DNA of 64,000 bases. Origin: CAMFLJ01 sp963702555. Lineage in GTDB: Bacteria > Actinomycetota > Acidimicrobiia > Acidimicrobiales > Acidimicrobilacustridaceae. Of this stretch, positions 1 through 8,827 are shown piece by piece. A program made the position numbers and the translations under genes. A model generated the notes under the pieces. That model did not search any database and was not told the DNA's origin. It was given only the letters and a program-made list of their open reading frames with translations. Where the stretch lies: assembly GCA_963702555.1 (NCBI GenBank), contig CAVPCW010000010.1:248001-312000 (forward strand), written 5' to 3'. Positions within the stretch are counted from its first letter, which is position 1. Every line of letters starts with the position of its first letter.

Positions 1-1
1 C

Positions 2-460
2 GTGGCCCGCCGGCTCTCGCCCGACCACCTCACCTCGCTCGAGGCCATGGTGCGCGACGCCCGCACGTGGGCGCTGGTCGACCCGCTCGCCCACATCGTT
101 GCGGGCACCGTGCTCACCGGCCACCCCGAGGTCGCCGAGGCGGACGTGGAGCGGTGGTCGCTCGACGAGGGCTCGTTCTGGGTGCGGCGCCTCGCCGTGC
201 TCTCGCTGTCGCGTCCGGTGCGGGCGCGCGTCGTGCCGTTCGAGGCCTTCGCCGTCGTCGCCGACCGGCTCCTCGACGAGCGGGAGTTCTTCATCCGCAA
301 GGCCATCGGGTGGGTGCTCCGCGACCTCGGCCGCGACGACCCCGCCTCGGTGGAGGCGTTCTGCCGTCCCCGCATGACCCGGATGAGCACGGTCACCTGG
401 GCCGAGGCCCGCAAGCGGCTGGCGCCCGACGTGGTCGCCGAGCTCACCGCCCTCCGCTGA
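2..460 (+). CDS. AlkD-like DNA alkylation repair protein, 3' part
   Basis: C-terminal part of a HEAT-like-repeat DNA alkylation repair protein (AlkD/AlkC superfamily), which excises alkylated bases by wrapping DNA in stacked helical repeats. The segments FWVRRLAVLSLSR (about residues 59-71) and FIRKAIGWVLRDLG (about 97-110) match the family's characteristic WxxRxxxxSxL and RKAIGWxLR repeats. Only 152 residues are visible, against about 220-240 for the family, so the true start probably lies before the window; the GTG at position 2 is merely the first possible start. It converges on the next gene with only six bases between the stop codons. Family call good; exact substrate unknown. Confidence 0.75.
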   Translation: MARRLSPDHLTSLEAMVRDARTWALVDPLAHIVAGTVLTGHPEVAEADVERWSLDEGSFWVRRLAVLSLSRPVRARVVPFEAFAVVADRLLDEREFFIRKAIGWVLRDLGRDDPASVEAFCRPRMTRMSTVTWAEARKRLAPDVVAELTALR

Positions 461-466
461 GGCGGG

Positions 467-1117
467 TCAGGCCGGGTTCACCGCCTGGCCGAAGGTCATG
501 TACACCCACGGCTTCGGGCCCTTGGTGTAGTCGCGGTGGACGAACTCGAGCTCGAAGCCGGCGGCCTCGACCAGCTCCGACGGGTCGCGGGTGAGGTGGC
601 AGCCGTCGGCCAGGGCGAGCTGCATCGGCTCGAGGCGCCGTTGCCACTTCTGCACCCCCTGGTCGGGGGCGAGGCCGTGCTCGAGGAAGTGGAAGCGCCC
701 ACCCGGCTTCAGCACCCGGCGCAGCTCTGCGAGGGCCTGCTCGACGCCGGGAACCGTGCACAGGGTGAATGTGCACAGGGCGCTGTCGCACGAGTCGTCG
801 GGCAGGTCGATCTGCTCACCGTGCAGGCCGGCGTAGTCGACCGGGAACGGAGCCGCGACGATCCGCGGGGCGCTGAGCTTGCGCCCCACCTCGGCCGGCT
901 CGACGGCGTGCACGCGGGTGACCTCGGGCGGGTAGCTCGCCAGGTTCAGGCCCGAACCGAACCCGATCTCGACCACCACGCCGGAGAGGCCGGCCGCGGC
1001 CGCGTCGCGGCCCTGCTTCATGGCCGCCGACCCGCACGCCTTGTCGATGAAGCGCGGCACCACCTCACGCCGGTAGGCGTCGCCGACCTTCCCCACGAGC
1101 TCCTTCGGACCGGCCAC
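467..1117 (-). CDS. class I SAM-dependent methyltransferase
   Basis: Predicted cytoplasmic methyltransferase of the UbiE/Methyltransf_11 type, 216 residues. The SAM-binding motif I is VVVEIGFGSGLNL (residues 47-59), followed by an acidic motif II region (VEPAEVG) and the late motif LRRVLKPGGRFHFLEHG, typical of small-molecule methyltransferases. The reading frame is open further upstream, but GTG at 1117 is chosen because AGGAGG lies about 6 nt before it and conservation should begin at AGPKELVGKVGDAYRREVVPR. The substrate cannot be deduced. It is divergent from the esterase at 1249, with about 130 bp between the starts. Confidence 0.85.
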   Translation of the reverse strand: MAGPKELVGKVGDAYRREVVPRFIDKACGSAAMKQGRDAAAAGLSGVVVEIGFGSGLNLASYPPEVTRVHAVEPAEVGRKLSAPRIVAAPFPVDYAGLHGEQIDLPDDSCDSALCTFTLCTVPGVEQALAELRRVLKPGGRFHFLEHGLAPDQGVQKWQRRLEPMQLALADGCHLTRDPSELVEAAGFELEFVHRDYTKGPKPWVYMTFGQAVNPA

Positions 1118-1248
1118 GTCATCCTCCTGGGTCGAATGCCCGGGCGAGCGTAGGTCGGTAGGGTGCCCGGGCACACGCGGCCGCACCGTCGGGGGACGGG
1201 TGGTGGCGGCGCCGGGCACGACACCGGACGAAGCGAACGGGGGAGCAG

Positions 1249-2205
1249 ATGAAGCTGTGGAGTGACGAGATCGAGCAGATGCGCCCGGAGGCCCGAGCGG
1301 TCGTGGCCGGGGCGATGAGCATGATCGCCGAGATGTTCGCCGGGCAGGGTGAGCCGCCCACCGACATCCACGAGCGGGCCCTCTTCAGTCGGGCCGCCTT
1401 CGAGCGCACCTATCCGGCCCCCGAGCCGACCGCCGTGGCCGTCGACCTGGCCGGCGTGCCGTGCCGGGTCTTCCGCCCGGAGGGCGAGGCCCGGGCGATC
1501 TTCGTGCACTTCCACGGCGGCGGCATGGTGCTCGGCTCGCCGCTCATGAACGACCCGGGCAACCGCGCCCTCGCCGACCGCCACCACGTCGTGGTGGTCT
1601 CGGTCGACTACCGCCTGGCTCCCGAGCACCCCTACCCGGCCGGTCCCGACGACGGCGTCGCGGTGGTGGAGTGGCTGCTCGAGAACGGCGTGGCCGAGTT
1701 CGGCACCGATCGCCTGGTGCTCGGCGGCGAGTCCGCCGGCGGCTACATGACCGCCGCCGTGCTGCTGCGCCTTCGCGACGTCCCGGGCGCGCTCGACAAG
1801 GTGCTCGGCTCCAACGTGGTGTTCGGGGTGCTCGACTGGGGGCGCTCGCCGAGCCAGCGGGGCATCCGGGTCATCGACGGACCCGACATGCTCACGCCCG
1901 AGGGGATCGAGCACTTCTGCGACTGCTACCTGCCGGGCCTCACCGACGACGAGCGCCGGGCGCCGGAGATCTCGCCCGCCTTCGCCGACCTCCGCGACCT
2001 GCCGCCGGCCTTCGTGAGCGTGGGCACGGCCGACCACCTCCTCGACGACTCCCTCTTCTTCGCCGGCCGCTACGCCGCCGCCGGCAACGAGGTCGAGCTC
2101 TTCGTGGCCCCCGACATGCCCCACGGCTTCCAGGCCTTCCCGTGCGGCATCACCACGGCGTGGGCGAAGGCCTTCGACGCCTGGCTCACCGCCCGCCTCG
2201 GCTGA
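1249..2205 (+). CDS. alpha/beta hydrolase fold-3 esterase (HSL family)
   Basis: Carboxylesterase of the hormone-sensitive-lipase group, 318 residues. It has the oxyanion-hole motif FHGGG (residues 88-92), the family motif VDYRLAPEHPYP (119-130) and the nucleophile elbow GESAGG (160-165, Ser162). A late Asp in GTADHLLDD and the His in MPHGFQAF complete the triad. A purine-rich GGGGGAG stands 8 nt before the ATG. No signal peptide is seen, so it should act in the cytoplasm on short-chain or CoA-pathway esters; the natural substrate is unknown. Confidence 0.88.
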   Translation: MKLWSDEIEQMRPEARAVVAGAMSMIAEMFAGQGEPPTDIHERALFSRAAFERTYPAPEPTAVAVDLAGVPCRVFRPEGEARAIFVHFHGGGMVLGSPLMNDPGNRALADRHHVVVVSVDYRLAPEHPYPAGPDDGVAVVEWLLENGVAEFGTDRLVLGGESAGGYMTAAVLLRLRDVPGALDKVLGSNVVFGVLDWGRSPSQRGIRVIDGPDMLTPEGIEHFCDCYLPGLTDDERRAPEISPAFADLRDLPPAFVSVGTADHLLDDSLFFAGRYAAAGNEVELFVAPDMPHGFQAFPCGITTAWAKAFDAWLTARLG

Positions 2206-2305
2206 AGGGGGTCCCGGTCACCGGGATCACCCGCGGGGGGTGACGACCGCGCCGCGGTCCCGGGCATAGGGTCGCCTCGCACCCGTCCCACCCGGAGGAT
2301 TCCCC

Positions 2306-2899
2306 ATGGCCCGCTCGCGCACCCTCGTCGCCGGCATCACCGTCGTCACCGTTCTCGGCCTCGGGGCGGTGTCCACCGCCTGTTCGAGCTCGTCGGACTC
2401 CAGCGCGGCGACGACCACCACGGCCAAGTCCTCCAACGGCACCGTGCCCAAGAGCTTCTCGGTCAGCGTCCCGGAGGGCGAGGTCTCCCTCTCCCTCGAC
2501 GGTCAGCTGCCGCCGAACTGGCCCTCGTCGTTCCCGGTCCCCGACGGCGCCGAGCCCGCCGGCTCCGGCTCGCTCGCCAAGTCCGAGTCCGGCGTGCAGG
2601 TCGGGGTGTTCTCGACCAGCCAGTCCGGCAAGGACGCCTTCGCCTTCTACAGCGGCGACTCCGCCCTGTCGCCGTCGAACGTGAAGAGCACCGGCATCGG
2701 CAGCGCCTTCGTCGGCACGCTCACCCTCGGCGGCTCCTACGAGGGCACCGTCTGGGTCGGCGGCTACGACGGCACCACCTACATCGTCGTCGTGCTCACC
2801 GGCTCCTCCGGCGCCGGCGGCACCAGCAACACCTCTGCGTCGACCACCTCCACCACCTCCGCCTCGACCACGACGACGGCCGCGGGCACCGCGGCCTGA
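2306..2899 (+). CDS. predicted secreted lipoprotein, unknown function
   Basis: A 197-residue exported protein. A basic N-terminus and hydrophobic stretch end in a lipobox-like AVSTAC with Cys26, followed by a Ser/Thr-rich spacer. The middle (about 45-165) contains LPPNWPSSFPVPDGAEPAGSGS and a repeated beta-like pattern with no clear family. The last 30 residues are almost only Ser/Thr/Ala, typical of a wall-spanning or glycosylated tail. GGAGG lies about 6 nt before the ATG, and a TAGGGT -10 candidate is at 2267-2272. Function unknown; the lipoprotein call is good. Confidence 0.75.
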   Translation: MARSRTLVAGITVVTVLGLGAVSTACSSSSDSSAATTTTAKSSNGTVPKSFSVSVPEGEVSLSLDGQLPPNWPSSFPVPDGAEPAGSGSLAKSESGVQVGVFSTSQSGKDAFAFYSGDSALSPSNVKSTGIGSAFVGTLTLGGSYEGTVWVGGYDGTTYIVVVLTGSSGAGGTSNTSASTTSTTSASTTTTAAGTAA

Positions 2900-2920
2900 T
2901 CCGGCCGGCGGCCGCCATCG

Positions 2921-2950
2921 CCCGGAGCCGTGCGCGGCGACGGCTCCGGG
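2921..2950 (+). terminator. rho-independent-type hairpin
   Basis: Perfect 10-bp inverted repeat (CCCGGAGCCG / CGGCTCCGGG) with a 10-nt loop, 21 nt after the lipoprotein stop codon. There is no long T-run, as is usual in such GC-rich genomes. Confidence 0.55.
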
Positions 2951-3008
2951 GATGACAGGCTCTAGGTCCCTGCCCCTGGACGAGGGGCGGTGACCTCGAG
3001 GGGGAGCT

Positions 3009-4241
3009 GTGCCGGGACCGTTGGATGGTGTGAAGGTCGTCGAGCTGGGCATGTGGGTGGCCGGCCCGGCGTGCGCCGGGATCCTCGCCGACTGGGGTGC
3101 CGACGTCGTCAAGCTGGAGCCGCCGGGCATCGGCGACCCGGCCCGCACCTACCAGGCACTGTTCGGCGAGGTCATGCCGGACAACCCGGTCTTCGAGACC
3201 GACAACCGGTCGAAGCGCAGCGTCGCCGTCGACCTGCGGGTGCCGGAGGGCCAGGCCCTCGCCCTCGAGCTGCTCGCCGACGCCGACGTGTTCGTCACCA
3301 ACCTTCGCCGCGCCGCCCTCGAGCGGTGGGGCCTCGGCCCCGACGAGGTGCTGGCCCGCAACCCGCGGATCGTCTACCAGCTCATCACCGGCTACGGCAT
3401 GGAGGGCCCCGACGCAGCCCGTCCGGCCTACGACATCGGTGGCTTCTGGGCCCGCTCGGGCGTGGCCGCCCTCCTCCGGGCCCCCGACGGCCCGCTGCCG
3501 TTCCAGCGCGGCGGCATGGGCGATCACCCCACCGGCAGCTCCGCCGCCGGCGCCGTGTGTGCCGCCCTCTTCAGCCGGGAGCGCACCGGCGAGGGCCAGC
3601 TCATCTCCACCTCCCTCGTGCGTCAGGGCGTCTACACGATCGGCTTCGACCTCTCGATCACGCTCGGGTGGGGCGCCCACATCGGCATCGGCTCCCGTGA
3701 GCAGATGGGCAACCCGGCGATGAACAACTACGTCGCCGGCGACGGCAAGGCGTTCTGGCTCATCGGCCAGGAGGGCGAGCGGCACTGGCCGCCGCTGGCC
3801 CGGGTGGTCGGCCACCCCGAGTGGCTCACCGACGAGCGCTTCTCCACCGCGATGGGCCGCCGCCAGAACGCGGCCGAGCTCATCGGCCTGCTCGACGAGG
3901 TCTTCGCCACGAAGACGCTCGAGGAGTGGGCCGAGGTCTTCGACACCGAGCCCGACATGTTCTGGGCCCCGGTGAACGAGATCGACGACGTCATCATCGA
4001 CCCGCAGGTCCACGCCGCCGGCGCCTTCGTGTCGGTTCCGGGCGACGACGGCGGCATGCGCGTCGCCAGCCCGTCCGACTTCTACGGCACCCCGTGGGAG
4101 GCCCGGTCGGCCGCGCCGAAGCTGGGCCAGCACACCCGTGAGGTCCTGGCGTCGCTCGGTCGCACCGAGGCCGAGATCGACGGCCTGCTCGACTCGGGTG
4201 TCGTGGCGGGCGAGACCGAGTTCGGCGGGAAGGCCTTCTGA
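3009..4241 (+). CDS. class III CoA-transferase (CaiB/BaiF family)
   Basis: Formyl-CoA-transferase-like enzyme that moves CoA from one acyl-CoA to another carboxylate; 410 residues, normal for the family. The N-terminus LDGVKVVELGMWVAGPACAG and the ADWGADVVKLEPPG segment (27-40) are hallmarks. The likely catalytic aspartate is Asp142 in ARPAYDIGGFW, aligning with the Asp that forms the acyl-anhydride intermediate in CaiB and Frc. Start is GTG, with a GAGGGGGAG stretch just before. It begins a three-gene overlapping unit with the hydrolase and thiolase-like genes, so it probably activates the acid these degrade. Confidence 0.9.
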   Translation: MPGPLDGVKVVELGMWVAGPACAGILADWGADVVKLEPPGIGDPARTYQALFGEVMPDNPVFETDNRSKRSVAVDLRVPEGQALALELLADADVFVTNLRRAALERWGLGPDEVLARNPRIVYQLITGYGMEGPDAARPAYDIGGFWARSGVAALLRAPDGPLPFQRGGMGDHPTGSSAAGAVCAALFSRERTGEGQLISTSLVRQGVYTIGFDLSITLGWGAHIGIGSREQMGNPAMNNYVAGDGKAFWLIGQEGERHWPPLARVVGHPEWLTDERFSTAMGRRQNAAELIGLLDEVFATKTLEEWAEVFDTEPDMFWAPVNEIDDVIIDPQVHAAGAFVSVPGDDGGMRVASPSDFYGTPWEARSAAPKLGQHTREVLASLGRTEAEIDGLLDSGVVAGETEFGGKAF

Positions 4242-5245
4242 TGGGCGTCACCGGCTACGAGAACCGCCTGCGCCCGGCCCAGCCGCCCACGCCGGCGGCC
4301 GACGCCTTCGAGATCCACCGTGCCGAGGTCGCCGACGGGCTGTCGCTCGCCTACGTCCGCGAGGGCGTCGGGGGCTACCCGCTGCTGCTCGTCCACGGCT
4401 ACCCGGAGACCAAGCGGGTGTGGTGGCGCAACATCGAGCCGCTGGTCGCCGCCGGCTACGAGGTCATCGTCCCCGACCTGCGGGGCCACGGCGACTCCGA
4501 CCTGTCGGCCGACGACACCTACGACCTCGTCACCTACAGCCGCGACCTCCACACTCTCGTGCACGACGTCCTCGGTCACGAGCGTTGCGGCGTGGTGGGC
4601 GGCGACGTCGGGGGAGTGGTCGCCGTCGACCTGGCGAACCGGTTCGAAGGCTTCGTCGAGGGCCTCTGCTTCTTCGACACCGTGCCCCCGCTGCTGTTCG
4701 ACGACTTCGCCGCGGCCGGCATCGACGTCGCCAACCTCACCGCCATCAGCGACGGCCCCACCGGCGACTACCGCCGGCGCCAGGGGGCCGAGCCCGACGT
4801 GCTCGCCGCCGAGCTGTCCACGCCGGCGCACCGCCGCGCCTACATCGCCACGATGTACGGGCCCCGCCTGTGGGCCTCGCCCGGCACGTTCAGCCAGGAC
4901 GACATCGATTTCATGACCGAGCCGTGGTCGGAGGAGGCACGCCTGCGCGCCGGCTGGGCCGTCTACCAGCTGGCCTTCGGCCGCGAGGCCGCCGAGTGGC
5001 CGATCCTCGACCGCAAGGTGGACATCCCGACGCTGCTCTTCTACGGCGCCGACGACAACGTGGTCGGCCCCGACTTCATGCACTGCTGCGAGGTCGTGTT
5101 CACCAACCGGGTGGGGCCCCTCGTGCTCGCCGGTGCCGGCCACTTCCTCCAGTGGGAGCGGGCCGACGTCTTCAACCCCACCGTCGCCGTGTTCTTCGCC
5201 GGGCTGAAGGCCCTGCCGGGCGTCGATGCCGGGGCCGGCCGATGA
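4241..5245 (+). CDS. alpha/beta hydrolase (dehalogenase/epoxide-hydrolase type)
   Basis: A 334-residue soluble alpha/beta hydrolase. The oxyanion segment VHGYPETKRVWW (51-62) and PDLRGHGDSD (78-87) are typical. The nucleophile elbow reads GGDVGG with Asp122 instead of Ser, the pattern of haloalkane/haloacetate dehalogenases and soluble epoxide hydrolases that form an ester with Asp. The catalytic His is likely in AGAGHFLQWE near the end. The ATG overlaps the stop of the CoA-transferase gene (ATGA), and its own stop overlaps the next start, so the three are translationally coupled. Confidence 0.85.
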   Translation: MGVTGYENRLRPAQPPTPAADAFEIHRAEVADGLSLAYVREGVGGYPLLLVHGYPETKRVWWRNIEPLVAAGYEVIVPDLRGHGDSDLSADDTYDLVTYSRDLHTLVHDVLGHERCGVVGGDVGGVVAVDLANRFEGFVEGLCFFDTVPPLLFDDFAAAGIDVANLTAISDGPTGDYRRRQGAEPDVLAAELSTPAHRRAYIATMYGPRLWASPGTFSQDDIDFMTEPWSEEARLRAGWAVYQLAFGREAAEWPILDRKVDIPTLLFYGADDNVVGPDFMHCCEVVFTNRVGPLVLAGAGHFLQWERADVFNPTVAVFFAGLKALPGVDAGAGR

Positions 5246-6748
5246 GCCGCTTCGACCACCTCGACGGGCGCACGCCGGTCGTCGTCGGCGCGGCCGAGGT
5301 CGTGCACCGGGCGGGGGAGGGCTTCGTGCCCACCTCGGCCACCGAGCTGCTGCTCGAGGCGGCCCTCGACGCGTTGGCGTCCTCGGGCGTGTCGGCCGGG
5401 CTGGGTCCGCTCGTGGGTGAGGTCCTCGTCCCCCACGGCACGTGGGCCGAGCCCGATCCGGGTCGGGCGGTGGCCGTCGCCATCGGCGCTCCCGACGCCC
5501 GTTCGGTGCGCTCCGAGCTGGGCGTGCTCCAGCTGTCGCTGCTCGGCCGGGCGGCGTCGGCTGTCGCGGCCGGCGAGCTCGAGGCCGCGCTGATCGTCGG
5601 CGGCGAGAACCGCTGGTCGGGCGTGGTGTCGGGCAAGGAGGGGCGGCCGGTCCCGGAGCCTGCGCTCGAAGCCGTCGCCCAGGCGCCCGACGAGCTCATC
5701 GAGCCGACCGACATGATCATCTCGCCTGTCGAGATCGAGCGGAACCTCACCACCGCGGCGCACCAGTACGCCATCGTCGAGAGCGCTCTGCGCCACCAGC
5801 TCGGCCGCTCCATCGACGAGCACCAGCGATGGCTCGGCGAGCTGTGGGCCGACTTCGCCCGCATCGCCGCGGAGGCCCCCGCCGGCTGGGACCAGCGGGG
5901 GCTCGGCCCCGACGACATCGCCGTGGTCTCCGACACCAACCGGCTGATCGCGGCGCCCTACCCGAAGTGGCTGGTCTCCCAGTGGAACGTCGACCAGGCC
6001 GCGGCGCTGGTCGTCACGTCCGTGGAGGTCGCCCGTCGGCTCGGCATCGCCGAGGACCGCTGGGTCTTCCCGGCCGCCGTCGCCCTGTCGAACCTGGTGG
6101 TGCCCCTCCCCGAGCGTGACCAGCTCCACCGCTGGCCGGCGATGGGCGAGGTCGGGGCCGCCCTGCGGGCCCACGCCTCGTTGCACCAGGAGGACCTGTC
6201 CGGTGCGCCGGTCGACCTCTACAGCTGCTTCCCTGTGGCGGTCGAGGTGCAGGCCCAGGAGCTCGGCATCTCCCCGCACCGGGCGCTCACCCTCACCGGC
6301 GGCATGACCTTCGGCGGTGGGCCCTTCAACAACTACGCCCTCCAGGGCGCGGCGGCCATGGTGCGCGAGCTGCGCTCCGGGGGCGACGCCACCGTCGGGC
6401 TCACCACCGCGGTCAGCGGCCTGCTCACCAAGCCGGCGGCCGTGCTCTGGACCACCGACGCCCCCACCGCGCCGTTCGCCCTGCTCGACGTCACCGAGGC
6501 GGCCCGCGCCGCCACCGCCACCCGCACGGTCGACCCGGACCTCGTCGGCCCCGCCACCATCGCCGGCTACACGGTCGTGGCCGAGCGCGACGGTGCGCTC
6601 ACCGCCGTCGCCGTGGTGGAGTCGGCCGACGGCGTGCGCAGCGTGGCCCAGTCCCACGACCAGGCGCTTCGCCGCTCGGCTGCTCGCCGAGGAGTCCGTC
6701 GGGCTCGCCGTCGACCTGCCGGCCGCGGGGGAGTTCGCCCCGACGTGA
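5242..6748 (+). CDS. thiolase-like (SCP-x type) protein, frameshifted near 3' end
   Basis: About 500 residues of the thiolase fold, resembling acetyl-CoA acetyltransferases of the SCP-x group; it would cleave or form 3-ketoacyl-CoA. Support comes from the start TPVVVGAAEVVHRAGEG, VGGENRWSG in the first half and GGMTFGGGPFNNYALQGAA in the second, the form NPxGG...GHP takes in this subgroup. The classical nucleophile Cys could not be placed. Near 6664-6667 one extra base shifts the frame; restoring it gives a sensible end, FAARLLAEESVGLAVDLP, and a stop at 6746-6748. ATGA overlap with the hydrolase gene. Confidence 0.75.
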
Positions 6749-6772
6749 CACGGCCGGGTGCGGTCGTGGCAA

Positions 6773-6789
6773 ACTGACGGTCCGTCAGA
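6773..6789. promoter_or_regulatory. TetR-type operator, site 1 of TCTGACGNNNCGTCAGA family
   Basis: CTGACGGTCCGTCAG is a perfect inverted repeat with a one-base centre. It lies between the thiolase-like gene and the amidohydrolase, 59 bp before the latter's ATG. Four close relatives occur elsewhere in the window, each at a promoter. Confidence 0.7.
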
Positions 6790-6847
6790 TTCTCGGGAAG
6801 CCCCGGGGGGCGACGCCCACTCGTTGGGCAAGGAGGCCGGACACGCC

Positions 6848-8056
6848 ATGGAGATTCCTCGCATCATCTCGGTCGACGACCACGTCGTCGAGCCGCCCGA
6901 CCTCTGGACCGCCCGCCTGCCCCAGAAGTGGGCCGACCGGGCCCCGCGGGTGGTGCGCCAGAAGGTCAAGATGAACCTCCTCGGCGGCTACAACTTCGAG
7001 GTCGACGTGCCCGACGGCGTCGACTGCGACGTCTGGTACTACGACGACCTCGTCTACCCCTTCACCCGGCTGTCGGCCGCTGTCGGCGCCGAGGTCATCA
7101 AGAACGAGCCGTGCACGTTCGACGACATCCTCCCCGGCTGTTACGACCAGGGCGCCCGTCTGCTCGACATGGACGCCAACCACGTCGAGGCCTCGATCTG
7201 CTTCCCGAACATCCTTCCCCGCTTCTGCGGCCAGGCGTTCTACGAGCGTGAGGACAAGGAGCTCGCGCTCGCGTGCATCCAGGTCTACAACGACTGGATG
7301 ATCGACGAGTGGTGCGCCGGCGCCGGCAAGGGCCGCCTCATCCCGCTCACGATGATCCCGCTGTGGGACGCCGAGCTCGCCGCCGCCGAGGTGCGCCGCT
7401 GCGCCGACAAGGGCAGCCACGCCGTGACCTTCTCCGAGAGCCCCGTGCCGCTCGGCCTGCCGTCGGTGCACTCCGGCTTCTGGGAGCCCTTCTTCCGGGC
7501 GTGCGAAGAGACCGACACCGTGCTGAACATGCACATCGGCTCGTCGTCGAAGATGCCCTCGACCGCACCCGATGCGCCGTTCATCATCAGCTCGACCCTC
7601 ACCTTCCAGAACGCCATGGGCTCGCTGCTCGACTACGTCTTCGGTGGCGTCTTCGACCGCTATCCGAACCTGCGGGTCGCCTACAGCGAGGGCCAGGCCG
7701 GCTGGCTGCCCTACATCCTCGAGCGCTCCGACAAGCTGTGGGAGGAGCGCCTGCTCGACGACACCGGCTTCGGCTCCAAGCTGCCCCAGCCCCCGTCGAC
7801 CTACATGAAGAGCAACGTCTGGTACTGCATCTTCGACGACGAGACGGCGATGAAGAACCGCGACGTCATCGGCATCGACCGCCTCACCTTCGAGGTCGAC
7901 TACCCGCACGCCGACTCGACGTTCCCGCACACCAAGGACGTCGCCGAGCGCATGGCGGCGAAGGCGGGCCTGAACGACCACGAGGTCTACCGCTTCTTCC
8001 GCGGCAACGCGATCGACCTCTACAAGCTCGGCGAGTACTTCGGCATCTCGGAGTAG
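6848..8056 (+). CDS. amidohydrolase family 2 protein
   Basis: TIM-barrel metal-dependent hydrolase or decarboxylase (Amidohydro_2, the ACMSD-like group), 402 residues. The N-terminal metal motif is ISVDDHVVEP (residues 7-16), and the C-terminal FEVDYPHADSTFP carries the conserved D/H pair. Members act on C-C or C-N bonds of cyclic acids and are common in actinobacterial catabolic clusters; the substrate here is unknown. The ATG at 6848 is preferred over upstream frame extension because AGGAGG stands 11 nt before it. The upstream palindrome at 6773 suggests TetR-type control. Two relatives lie at 16324 and 17668. Confidence 0.88.
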   Translation: MEIPRIISVDDHVVEPPDLWTARLPQKWADRAPRVVRQKVKMNLLGGYNFEVDVPDGVDCDVWYYDDLVYPFTRLSAAVGAEVIKNEPCTFDDILPGCYDQGARLLDMDANHVEASICFPNILPRFCGQAFYEREDKELALACIQVYNDWMIDEWCAGAGKGRLIPLTMIPLWDAELAAAEVRRCADKGSHAVTFSESPVPLGLPSVHSGFWEPFFRACEETDTVLNMHIGSSSKMPSTAPDAPFIISSTLTFQNAMGSLLDYVFGGVFDRYPNLRVAYSEGQAGWLPYILERSDKLWEERLLDDTGFGSKLPQPPSTYMKSNVWYCIFDDETAMKNRDVIGIDRLTFEVDYPHADSTFPHTKDVAERMAAKAGLNDHEVYRFFRGNAIDLYKLGEYFGISE

Positions 8057-8081
8057 CGCCACCCGGCCAGGGGGGACCTGA

Positions 8082-8108
8082 GCGACCCGGCCCTCGGGGC
8101 CGGGTCGC
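8082..8108 (+). terminator. terminator hairpin after amidohydrolase
   Basis: Perfect 12-bp stem (GCGACCCGGCCC / GGGCCGGGTCGC) with a 3-nt loop, followed by TT, 25 nt after the stop codon. Confidence 0.7.
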
Positions 8109-8181
8109 TTCGCGCCCGAGGCCGTTTCGAACGATCCAGAGCGCGTCTTCGACCCGGCGGTAGGTGACACCCCCCCGCCCG

Positions 8182-8237
8182 CTCGTTCTTGTCGCGGTTT
8201 CCTGTCGCTGGCGACAGGAAACCGCGACAAGAACGAG
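8182..8237. repeat. 56-bp perfect palindrome (27-bp arms, 2-nt loop)
   Basis: Both arms are exact reverse complements over 27 bp: the left arm runs 8182-8208, the TG loop 8209-8210 and the right arm 8211-8237. It is far longer than a terminator stem and has no T-run. It lies alone in the 261-bp gap between the amidohydrolase and the DUF1801 gene, where no other coding signal is seen. It could be a REP-like element or a cruciform-forming site. Confidence 0.9.
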
Positions 8238-8317
8238 GATGGTGGTCGACGACGGCACGCCGTCCTCGCTGGTTTCACGTGGTTGCCCGCTCGCCGCGGG
8301 CCTGCGACGATCGCCCG

Positions 8318-8740
8318 ATGCCCGGGAAGCCCGCCAAGCCGGTCCTGCTCGCCGGGGGGAACCCCCAGATCCCGAAGGGTGACGGCGACGGCCCGGTGCA
8401 GGCGTACCTCGACGCGATGCCGGGCTGGAAGGGCGACGTCGGCCGCGCCCTCGACGCGCTGATCGTCCGCACGGTCCCCGAGGTCACCAAGGCCGTCCGC
8501 TGGAACTCGCCGTTCTACGGCGTCGAGGGCCTGGGCTGGTTCCTCTCCTTCCACTGCTTCACGAAGTACGTGAAGGTGACGTTCTTCGCCGGTGCGTCGC
8601 TCGAGCCGGTCCCGCCCGAGTCGTCGAAGGACGCCAACGCCCGGTACGTCCACCTCCACGAGGGGGAGGAGTTCGACGAAGAGCTGCTCGTCTCCTGGGT
8701 GGAGCAGGCGAGCCGCATCCCCGGGTGGATCACCGGCTGA
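8318..8740 (+). CDS. DUF1801 domain protein
   Basis: Small soluble protein of 140 residues with the DUF1801 (YdhG-like) fold. Typical features are the central VTKAVRWNSPFYGVEGLGWF and FHCFTKYVKVTFFAG, followed by an acidic helical end that includes VHLHEGEEFDEELLVSWVEQA. The biochemical role of the family is not established. The open frame extends upstream into the long palindrome, but the family begins near PVQAYLDAMPGWKGDV, so ATG 8318 is chosen. Flanks: palindrome upstream, LLM oxidoreductase downstream. Confidence 0.8.
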   Translation: MPGKPAKPVLLAGGNPQIPKGDGDGPVQAYLDAMPGWKGDVGRALDALIVRTVPEVTKAVRWNSPFYGVEGLGWFLSFHCFTKYVKVTFFAGASLEPVPPESSKDANARYVHLHEGEEFDEELLVSWVEQASRIPGWITG

Positions 8741-8827
8741 TCCGGCCCCCTCGATTCGGGCGACGCTCGGCGACCCTCGTAACATCGACCGGTCGGCGAT
8801 GGGCGCCGCACGGCCGAAGGGGGACAG

